From positions 1 to 8,367 of the forward strand of contig LSKJ01000554.1 in NCBI GenBank assembly GCA_001557035.1: 8,367 nt of DNA. The letters are read 5' to 3'. Positions 1 through 8,367 of the stretch are shown piece by piece. The translations under genes were made by a program, and so were the position numbers. The stretch is from Rhodospirillaceae bacterium CCH5-H10. Lineage in GTDB: Bacteria > Pseudomonadota > Alphaproteobacteria > Reyranellales > Reyranellaceae. Every line of letters starts with the position of its first letter. Within the stretch, counting starts at the first letter, position 1. The notes under the pieces were generated by a model. It searched no databases, had not been told where the DNA came from, and was given only the letters and a program-made list of their open reading frames with translations.

Positions 1-56
1 TCCGCGAGGGCGGTCGCACCGTCGGCGCCGGCGTCGTCACCAAAGTCGTAAAGTAG
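1..56 (+). CDS. tuf: Elongation factor Tu, C-terminal end (partial)
   Basis: Only the last 17 codons and the TAG stop (54-56) of this gene are in the window, read from base 3. They translate to REGGRTVGAGVVTKVVK, the characteristic end of the third beta-barrel domain of bacterial EF-Tu, the GTPase that delivers aminoacyl-tRNA to the ribosomal A site. The identification rests on this short but very conserved tail and on the position just before tRNA-Trp and secE-nusG, where alphaproteobacteria usually carry one tuf copy. The sequence cannot show whether this is the only tuf gene in the genome. Confidence 0.93.
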   Translation, partial: REGGRTVGAGVVTKVVK

Positions 57-67
57 TGCTATAGAGG

Positions 68-97
68 ATCGCCGCCGGCACCAAACGGCGGCGATTT
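68..97 (+). terminator. Hairpin after tuf, possible weak terminator or processing site
   Basis: A perfect 10-bp inverted repeat (ATCGCCGCCG at 68-77, CGGCGGCGAT at 86-95) encloses an 8-nt loop. Only a TTT run follows, so a classical T tract is lacking. The hairpin ends 8 nt before the first base of tRNA-Trp. It may terminate part of the tuf transcripts, protect the tuf mRNA 3' end, or help position cleavage that releases the tRNA. The stem is seen directly; the role is inferred. Confidence 0.55.
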
Positions 98-103
98 GAC
101 TGC

Positions 104-179
104 AGGAGTGTAGCTCAGTTGGTAGAGCATCGGTCTCCAAAACCGAGGGTCGGGGGTTCGAGCCCCTCCGCTCCTGCCA
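104..179 (+). tRNA. trnW: tRNA-Trp (anticodon CCA)
   Basis: A complete 76-nt cloverleaf can be folded by eye. The acceptor stem AGGAGTG pairs with CGCTCCT, with one T-G wobble. The D arm is GCTC/GAGC, the anticodon stem TCGGT/ACCGA, and the T arm GGGGG/CCCTC with the TTCGAGC loop. The anticodon loop CTCCAAA places CCA at 137-139, which reads UGG (Trp). The discriminator base is G (176), as expected for bacterial tRNA-Trp, and the 3' CCA (177-179) is encoded. The gene sits between tuf and secE, only 20 nt before the secE start, so it is probably cut out of a longer tuf/secE transcript. Confidence 0.97.
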
Positions 180-199
180 TTATTTGAAGAACGGCACCC

Positions 200-394
200 A
201 TGACGACAAAGAATCCGATCGAATTCGCCCGCGAAGTCAGGGCCGAGGTGGCCCGGGTCACCTGGCCGACGCGGCGCGAGACCATGATCACCACCAGCAT
301 GGTGTTCATCTTCGTCGTCATCGCGGCTCTGTTTTTCCTCGTGGCCGACAAGGTCATTGGCTTCGTCGTGAAGCTTCTACTCGGAGTTTCCTGA
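200..394 (+). CDS. secE: Preprotein translocase subunit SecE
   Basis: This 64-residue protein is the short, single-span form of SecE, which clamps SecY in the SecYEG channel of the inner membrane. Residues 1-28 form the cytoplasmic amphipathic part and include the conserved VTWPTRRET motif (20-28). Residues about 30-49 are a hydrophobic transmembrane segment, followed by a short tail. E. coli SecE is longer because it has two extra spans; the one-span form is normal in alphaproteobacteria. The start is the ATG at 200, preceded by only a weak purine-rich stretch (GAAGAACGG) and lying 20 nt after tRNA-Trp. nusG follows after one base, so the two genes are almost certainly co-transcribed. Confidence 0.96.
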   Translation: MTTKNPIEFAREVRAEVARVTWPTRRETMITTSMVFIFVVIAALFFLVADKVIGFVVKLLLGVS

Positions 395-395
395 C

Positions 396-932
396 ATGGC
401 TCACCGCTGGTACGTCGTTCACGCCTACTCGGGCTTCGAGAACAAGGTCGCGCAGTCGATCCGCGAGCAGGCCGGCAAGAAGGGCCTCGACGACGAGATC
501 ACCGAGGTCATCGTGCCGACCGAAGAGGTCGTCGAGGTTCGCCGCGGCGCCAAGGTCAACACCGAGCGCAAGTTCTTCCCGGGCTACGTCCTCGTGAAGA
601 TGGACCTCACCGACGACTCCTGGCATCTGGTCAAGAACACGGCCAAGGTCACGGGCTTCCTGGGCGGTGGCGGGCGCGGCAAGCCGGTACCGATCTCCGA
701 TGCCGAGGCCAACCGTATCCTGAAGCAGGTCCAGGAGGGCGTGGAGCGTCCCAAGCCCGCCGTCAGCTTCGAGATCGGCGAGCAGGTGAAGGTGGCCGAC
801 GGTCCGTTTGCCTCTTTCAACGGCACGGTCGAGGATGTGGACGAGGAACGGGCACGTCTGAAGGTCGCCGTGTCGATCTTCGGCCGGTCGACTCCCGTCG
901 AACTCGACTACGCGCAGGTGGAAAAGATCTGA
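396..932 (+). CDS. nusG: Transcription termination/antitermination protein NusG
   Basis: This 178-residue protein is a full-length NusG. It binds the RNA polymerase clamp and links polymerase to Rho or to ribosomal protein S10. The NGN domain covers about residues 3-115, starting at [15 protein letters not shown] and including FPGYVLV (61-67) and VTGFLG (85-90). A linker leads to the KOW domain (about 125-178), with [16 protein letters not shown] and the [11 protein letters not shown] segment that carries the aromatic residue (F162) expected at the Rho/S10 contact. The ATG at 396 is one base after the secE stop; a GGAG (383-386) inside the end of secE serves as ribosome-binding site. Three hairpins follow the stop codon. 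Confidence 0.97.
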   Translation: MAHRWYVVHAYSGFENKVAQSIREQAGKKGLDDEITEVIVPTEEVVEVRRGAKVNTERKFFPGYVLVKMDLTDDSWHLVKNTAKVTGFLGGGGRGKPVPISDAEANRILKQVQEGVERPKPAVSFEIGEQVKVADGPFASFNGTVEDVDEERARLKVAVSIFGRSTPVELDYAQVEKI

Positions 933-938
933 TTTGGC

Positions 939-1000
939 CCCCTGGCAGGGGACAAATAGAGGGTTGTGGTGGGCGATCTAATTTGGTAGATCGCGCGCCC
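939..1000 (+). other. Two hairpins downstream of nusG
   Basis: Two stem-loops lie between the nusG stop and the likely terminator. The first is CCCCT (939-943) pairing with AGGGG (947-951). The second is stronger: GCGATCTA (973-980) pairs perfectly with TAGATCGC (987-994) around the loop ATTTGG, and GGG (971-973) can alternatively pair with CCC (998-1000). Neither is followed by a T run, so they look like mRNA 3'-end stabilising or processing structures rather than terminators. The stems are seen directly; the function is not known. Confidence 0.45.
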
Positions 1001-1004
1001 TCGG

Positions 1005-1034
1005 AAGGGCTGGCCATGTGCCGGCCTTTTCTCA
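1005..1034 (+). terminator. Probable intrinsic terminator of tuf/secE-nusG transcripts
   Basis: A 10-bp stem (1005-1014 with 1020-1029) with one internal T-G wobble, a G-T pair near its foot and the 5-nt loop CATGT ends in TTTT (1027-1030), then CTC. The arms are AAGGGCTGGC and GCCGGCCTTT. It follows nusG by about 70 nt and precedes rplK by over 100 nt, which suits the end of one transcription unit. The T tract is short and interrupted, so termination may be only partial. Confidence 0.6.
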
Positions 1035-1088
1035 TGAAGCCGGCTTCCTCAAAAAATCCTTACGGATCAATGAGTTGGTCGGATTGAT

Positions 1089-1121
1089 GGTGCGGGAGGC
1101 CTGCCATGGCCGGACCGCGCC
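1089..1121 (+). promoter_or_regulatory. Candidate L1-binding autoregulatory hairpin of rplKA
   Basis: Two stacked helices are separated by an asymmetric internal loop. The outer stem GGTGCGG (1089-1095) pairs with CCGCGCC (1115-1121), with one T-G wobble. GA (1096-1097) faces GGA (1112-1114). The inner stem GGCC (1098-1101) pairs with GGCC (1108-1111) around a 6-nt loop. The structure ends 20 nt before the rplK start. In E. coli and in archaea, L1 represses its own operon by binding a leader that mimics its 23S rRNA site, also two helices joined by an asymmetric loop. Position and shape are seen; L1 binding is inferred. I could not find a convincing promoter between 1035 and 1090. Confidence 0.4.
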
Positions 1122-1141
1122 GCCCACAGAAAGGGGCATGC

Positions 1142-1570
1142 ATGGCTAAAAAGATCCAAGCCTACGTCAAGCTGCAAGTGCCGGCTGGCAAGGCCAATCC
1201 GTCTCCGCCGATCGGGCCTGCCCTCGGTCAGCAGGGCGTCAACATCATGGAATTCTGCAAGCAGTTCAACGCTCGCACGCAGAAGATGGAACCGGGCATG
1301 CCGATCCCGGTGGTCATCACCGTGTTCCAGGACCGCAGCTTCTCGTTCGTCACCAAGACTCCGCCGGTGACCTACTTCCTGAAGAAGGCTGCCGGCATCG
1401 AATCCGGCGCCAAGACGGTCGGCACGCAGATCGTCGGCAAGGTGACGAAGAAGCAGGTCAAGGAGATCGCCGAGCAGAAGATGCCCGATCTCAACTGCGA
1501 TACCGTCGAGTCGGCAATGGCCCAGGTGGTGGGCTCGGCCCGCTCGATGGGCCTCCAGGTGGTGGAGTAG
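1142..1570 (+). CDS. rplK: 50S ribosomal protein L11
   Basis: This 142-residue protein matches the normal length of L11, which binds the GTPase-associated region of 23S rRNA at the base of the L7/L12 stalk. The N-terminal domain (about 1-70) has the conserved [20 protein letters not shown] segment with P22 and P23, the residues that bound thiostrepton contacts in other bacteria. The C-terminal RNA-binding domain (about 72-142) contains [14 protein letters not shown] and ends [11 protein letters not shown]. The ATG at 1142 is chosen because AAGGGG (1131-1136) lies 5 nt upstream and [16 protein letters not shown] is the usual L11 beginning. An in-frame ATG at 1106 has no ribosome-binding site and lies in the leader hairpin. 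rplA follows after 4 nt, consistent with translational coupling. Confidence 0.97.
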   Translation: MAKKIQAYVKLQVPAGKANPSPPIGPALGQQGVNIMEFCKQFNARTQKMEPGMPIPVVITVFQDRSFSFVTKTPPVTYFLKKAAGIESGAKTVGTQIVGKVTKKQVKEIAEQKMPDLNCDTVESAMAQVVGSARSMGLQVVE

Positions 1571-1574
1571 GACC

Positions 1575-2270
1575 ATGGCCCAGGGCAAGCGTTACAAGGC
1601 GGCGTCGGGCACGGTCGACCGCGAGAAGATGTACCCGCTCGAAGAGGCGGTGAAGATCGTCAAGGCCAACGCCAAGGCGAAGTTCGACGAGACGATCGAG
1701 GTCGCGATGAACCTCGGCATCGACCCGCGTCACGCCGACCAGGCCGTGCGCGGCATGATCGAGCTCCCGAACGGCACCGGCAAGTCGGTGCGCGTTGCGG
1801 TGTTCGCCCGCGGTCCGAAGGCCGACGAGGCCAAGGCCGCCGGTGCCGATCTGGTCGGCGCCGAGGATCTTGCCGAGAAGATCAACGCGGGCGAGATGGC
1901 GTTCGAGCGCTGCATCGCCACGCCGGACATGATGGGTATCGTGGGTCGTCTTGGTAAGGTGCTGGGCCCGCGCGGCCTGATGCCGAACCCGAAGCTCGGT
2001 ACGGTGACGCAGGACGTGGCCGCCGCGGTGAAGGCCGCCAAGGCCGGCTCGATCGAATTCCGCGCCGAGAAGGCTGGCATCATTCATGCTGGCGTCGGCA
2101 AGGCCTCGTTCAGCGAGGAGGCGATCACCGCCAACGTCAAGGCGCTGGTTTCGGCGATCAACCGGGCCAAGCCGTCGGGAGCCAAGGGCACCTTCATCAA
2201 GAAGGTCTCGCTCAGCTCGACGATGGGTCCGGGCGTCAAGCTCGATCCGGCCACCGCTCTCACGACCTGA
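1575..2270 (+). CDS. rplA: 50S ribosomal protein L1
   Basis: This 231-residue protein is L1, which forms the mobile stalk beside the ribosomal E site and is a translational repressor of rplKA in studied bacteria. The family signature [17 protein letters not shown] falls at residues 124-140. The conserved RNA-contacting SSTMGPG segment lies near residues 214-220. The two-domain layout (domain I formed by both termini, domain II inserted about 70-158) and the length are normal. The start ATG at 1575 is preceded by GGAG (1564-1567) inside the last codons of rplK, only 4 nt after its stop, so translation is probably coupled. A long non-coding leader for rplJ follows the TGA stop. Confidence 0.97.
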   Translation: MAQGKRYKAASGTVDREKMYPLEEAVKIVKANAKAKFDETIEVAMNLGIDPRHADQAVRGMIELPNGTGKSVRVAVFARGPKADEAKAAGADLVGAEDLAEKINAGEMAFERCIATPDMMGIVGRLGKVLGPRGLMPNPKLGTVTQDVAAAVKAAKAGSIEFRAEKAGIIHAGVGKASFSEEAITANVKALVSAINRAKPSGAKGTFIKKVSLSSTMGPGVKLDPATALTT

Positions 2271-2603
2271 GACGCGGGCAAGGAATTTTAGAGTTTCCGC
2301 CGCGGGCCGCGAGGCTCGCGACGGAGGGGGCGAAGGAACCGCAAGGTTTCGAGCTCCACCTGTCCGAGACCGCCGGTACTTGGCCTCCAGGGGCCTCGTG
2401 TAATGGGGAAACCCGCCAGCGCAGACGGGGGCAAGGGAATCGACGCTGCACCATCTGGTGCGCGCACGCGCCCGAACTTCCGGGGCAGGCGAACCGGACC
2501 GCAAGGTCTCCGTTCGCGCTAACCCGCTAACGGAGGCTGCGCAGTCTGTAACGCAGCCGGTCCGATCCGGATCCCCCGGGTTGGACCTTAGTTGGAGAAA
2601 GCC
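2271..2603 (+). promoter_or_regulatory. Structured leader/spacer upstream of rplJ (L10-leader position)
   Basis: These 333 bases between rplA and rplJ contain no credible gene but many stems. Seen directly are TCCGcCGCG (2296-2304) with CGCGaCGGA (2317-2325); GGAACC-GCAA-GGTTTC (2335-2350); GGG-GAAA-CCC (2405-2414); GCACC-ATCT-GGTGC (2448-2461); GCGAAC (2489-2494) with GTTCGC (2512-2517), enclosing GACC-GCAA-GGTC (2497-2508); GGCTGCG (2535-2541) with CGCAGCC (2552-2558); and GGTCC (2559-2563) with GGACC (2583-2587). In E. coli and other bacteria the L10-L12 complex binds the rplJ leader and represses translation, so the same role is the natural inference. An AT-rich patch (2283-2297) might be part of a promoter, but I see no good -35/-10 pair. 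Confidence 0.65.
2559..2587 (+). promoter_or_regulatory. Hairpin next to the rplJ ribosome-binding site
   Basis: GGTCC (2559-2563) pairs with GGACC (2583-2587), and CCGG (2567-2570) with CCGG (2576-2579) inside it, leaving a 3-nt internal loop on each side. The foot of the stem is about 6 nt before the GGAG (2594-2597) of rplJ, close enough to influence ribosome access. GGTCC directly abuts the 3' arm of the preceding 7-bp stem (2535-2558), so the two could stack. A control function is inferred from position only. Confidence 0.4.
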
Positions 2604-3131
2604 GTGAATCGTTCGGAAAAGGCCGAAGCGATCGTCGAGCTGAACCAGATCTTCAAGGACGCCAACCTGCTGGTGATCACTCGCCAGTCGGGCTTGACCG
2701 TCCAGGAAGTGACGGACCTGCGTCGCAAGATCAGGGCAGCCGGCGCTAGCTACAAGGTCACGAAGAATCGGCTCACGCTGCGTGCCCTCGAGGGTACGCC
2801 CTTCACGGCGCTCGGTCCCATGTTCACGGGTCCGACTGCCATCGCCTATTCCAAGGATCCGGTCGCAGCGGCGAAAGTCGTCGCGGCCTACGCCAAGGAC
2901 AACGAAAAGCTGACCATCGTCGGCGGTTCTCTGGATGGTGAGACATTGGACGTCGCTGGCGTCCAGGCCCTCGCCACCCTGCCGTCCCTCGATGCTCTGC
3001 GCGGGAAGATCATCGGCCTCCTGCAGGCTCCGGCGACCAAGGTCGCTGGCGTTCTGGTGGCACCGGCTGGTCAGCTCGCTCGTGTGTTCGGGGCTTATGG
3101 AGCCACGGAAGACGGCGCGAAGGCGGCGTAA
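2604..3131 (+). CDS. rplJ: 50S ribosomal protein L10
   Basis: This 175-residue protein is L10, the base of the ribosomal stalk that anchors L7/L12 dimers to 23S rRNA next to L11. The globular rRNA-binding part runs to about residue 130 and includes the SGLTVQEVTDLRRKIR segment (29-44), the YKVTKNRL motif (50-57) and the MFTGPTAIAY segment (73-82). The C-terminal portion, about 150-175, supplies the L12-binding helix (APAGQLARVFGAYG). I chose the GTG at 2604: GGAG (2594-2597) sits 6 nt before it, and alphaproteobacterial L10 usually begins with a short residue run before an E/K-rich helix. A TTG at 2592 would put the ribosome-binding site inside the coding region. rplL follows after 54 nt in the same transcript. 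Confidence 0.95.
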   Translation: MNRSEKAEAIVELNQIFKDANLLVITRQSGLTVQEVTDLRRKIRAAGASYKVTKNRLTLRALEGTPFTALGPMFTGPTAIAYSKDPVAAAKVVAAYAKDNEKLTIVGGSLDGETLDVAGVQALATLPSLDALRGKIIGLLQAPATKVAGVLVAPAGQLARVFGAYGATEDGAKAA

Positions 3132-3185
3132 GTCGCAATCATATCGACGTCACGAAATCGAAGTTCGGGTTACTAGGAGACTAAA

Positions 3186-3557
3186 ATGGCTAATCTCGAG
3201 AAGCTGGTCGAAGAATTGTCGGCCCTGACGGTCCTCGAGGCCGCTCAGCTCAGCAAGCTGCTGGAAGAGAAGTGGGGCGTCAGCGCCGCCGCTCCGGTCG
3301 CCGTCGCCGCCGCTGGTGGCGCTGCTGCCGCTCCGGCCGAGGTGAAGGACGAGTTCACCGTCGTTCTCGCCGCCGCCGGCGACAAGAAGATCAACGTCAT
3401 CAAGGTGGTCCGCGAGATCACCGGCCTCGGCCTCAAGGAAGCCAAGGATCTGGTCGAGGCTGCGCCGAAGCCGATCAAGGAAGGCGTGCCGAAGGCCGAT
3501 GCCGAGAAGCTCAAGGCCAAGATCGAGGCCGAAGGCGCCAAGGTCGAGCTCAAGTAA
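3186..3557 (+). CDS. rplL: 50S ribosomal protein L7/L12
   Basis: This 123-residue acidic protein is the multicopy stalk protein that recruits translational GTPases such as EF-Tu and EF-G. Residues 1-30 form the dimerisation domain that binds L10. Residues about 33-52 form the flexible Ala/Pro/Gly-rich hinge. Residues about 54-123 form the globular C-terminal domain, with [23 protein letters not shown] as the factor-binding face. The ATG at 3186 has a strong ribosome-binding site, AGGAGA (3175-3180), 5 nt upstream. That is stronger than the site of rplJ and fits the need for several L12 copies per L10. A cluster of hairpins starts shortly after the stop. Confidence 0.98.
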   Translation: MANLEKLVEELSALTVLEAAQLSKLLEEKWGVSAAAPVAVAAAGGAAAAPAEVKDEFTVVLAAAGDKKINVIKVVREITGLGLKEAKDLVEAAPKPIKEGVPKADAEKLKAKIEAEGAKVELK

Positions 3558-3572
3558 GAACGTTTACCGGCC

Positions 3573-3600
3573 GGGCCGGCTTCCTTCGGGAGGCCGGCCC
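3573..3600 (+). promoter_or_regulatory. Strong 12-bp hairpin with TTCG tetraloop after rplL
   Basis: The arm at 3573-3584 (GGGCCGGCTTCC) pairs along its whole length with 3589-3600 (GGAGGCCGGCCC), with one T-G pair. The loop is TTCG closed by C-G, the exceptionally stable UUCG type. The hairpin begins 15 nt after the rplL stop and is not followed directly by T residues. It may protect the rplJL mRNA 3' end or act as a processing or antiterminator stem; its 3' arm is shared with the terminator-like stem that follows. Confidence 0.65.
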
Positions 3601-3615
3601 GTTCGGGCCTCTTTT
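3590..3615 (+). terminator. Terminator-like stem with T tract between rplL and rpoB
   Basis: GAGGCC (3590-3595) can pair with GGCCTC (3606-3611), immediately followed by TTTT (3612-3615); alternatively GGCCC (3596-3600) pairs with GGGCC (3605-3609) around GTTC. Either form is a short GC-rich stem plus T tract, the hallmark of intrinsic termination. It shares bases 3590-3600 with the stronger upstream TTCG hairpin, so the two cannot form together. In E. coli an attenuator in the same spacer lowers rpoBC transcription relative to rplJL. A similar role here is inferred. Confidence 0.5.
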
Positions 3616-3617
3616 CC

Positions 3618-3644
3618 GAACGGACTTCCCCACGGGGTCCGTTC
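3618..3644 (+). other. Third hairpin in the rplL-rpoB spacer
   Basis: GAACGGAC (3618-3625) pairs perfectly with GTCCGTTC (3637-3644), and CCC (3628-3630) with GGG (3634-3636) extends the stem beyond a TT bulge. Bases 3616-3622 can instead pair backwards with CGTTCGG (3600-3606), so this stem too has a competing alternative. The rest of the spacer (3645-3749) shows only the ribosome-binding site of rpoB and no convincing gene or promoter. Confidence 0.45.
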
Positions 3645-3749
3645 CGACAAGTGGCCCTCTGCGACGGATGGGGCGAACGGCTGGCGGGCCGGGAGCTCCG
3701 AGAAAGCAGCGGGTGTTTATCACCGCCCTTGAACCTTCGAGGACGCAGG

Positions 3750-7919
<4,170 letters not shown>

Positions 7920-7925
7920 GAGTGA

Positions 7926-8367
<442 letters not shown>

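Noticed and set aside
96..101. TTGACT just before tRNA-Trp, resembling a -35 box
   Set aside because: At 17-nt spacing the -10 position would fall inside the tRNA and shows no TATAAT-like sequence; transcription would start inside the tRNA.
964..992. TTGTGG and TAGATC spaced 17 nt apart as a possible rplK promoter
   Set aside because: Both hexamers match the consensus poorly and the second is an arm of a perfect hairpin; the match is not better than chance.
1106..1141. Upstream in-frame ATG that would add 12 residues to L11
   Set aside because: It has no ribosome-binding site, sits in the loop of the leader hairpin, and L11 proteins begin at the [10 protein letters not shown] position, which has AAGGGG before it.
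1491..2504. A 337-codon open frame on the - strand across rplA and the rplJ leader
   Set aside because: It overlaps a certain gene, has Arg/Pro/Gly-rich shadow-like composition, and shows no credible start context.
2564..2573. 10-bp palindrome GATCCGGATC as an operator
   Set aside because: It lies within a larger hairpin next to the rplJ ribosome-binding site; a single short GC-rich palindrome is weak evidence for a protein-binding DNA site.
2592..2603. TTG start that would add 4 residues to L10
   Set aside because: The GGAG ribosome-binding site would lie inside the coding region; the GTG at 2604 has it at the right distance.
3651..3749. Upstream in-frame ATG that would add 33 residues to RpoB
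   Set aside because: The extension is unlike any RpoB N-terminus and lies in the spacer; ATG 3750 has GAGGA upstream and gives the normal family start.

Overview
This is a conserved chromosomal housekeeping segment from a GC-rich bacterium, almost certainly an alphaproteobacterium. All recognisable genes lie on the + strand. The order is tuf (3' end) - tRNA-Trp - secE - nusG - rplK - rplA - rplJ - rplL - rpoB - rpoC (5' end). A single tRNA-Trp between tuf and secE is typical of Alphaproteobacteria. The strong G/C third-position bias and the RpoB/RpoC sequences fit that class. A finer placement, for example Rhodospirillales-like, would be a guess.

Layout. Bases 1-56 hold the last codons of EF-Tu, followed by a 10-bp hairpin (68-95). 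The tRNA-Trp gene (104-179, CCA encoded) lies only 20 nt before secE, and secE and nusG are 1 nt apart. Bases 933-1141 form a non-coding gap with three hairpins; the last has a short T tract and looks like the end of the secE-nusG transcript. Downstream in the same gap, a two-part hairpin immediately before rplK resembles an L1-binding autoregulatory site. rplK and rplA follow, 4 nt apart. A structured 333-nt leader (2271-2603) precedes rplJ, at the position where the L10-L12 complex represses its own mRNA in other bacteria. rplJ and rplL are 54 nt apart. A 192-nt gap (3558-3749) separates rplL from rpoB and carries a chain of overlapping, mutually exclusive hairpins with a T tract, which I read as an attenuator. 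Full-length rpoB and the first 131 codons of rpoC close the window.

Function. The genes supply core transcription (RpoB, RpoC, NusG), the ribosomal GTPase-associated centre and stalk (L11, L10, L7/L12), the L1 stalk, an elongation factor, a tRNA and a translocon subunit. The protein content is entirely ordinary: I see no mobile element, CRISPR array, defence gene or unfamiliar ORF. Worth a second look are the three non-coding leaders/spacers, above all the rplJ leader with its repeated GNRA-loop hairpins and the rplL-rpoB spacer.
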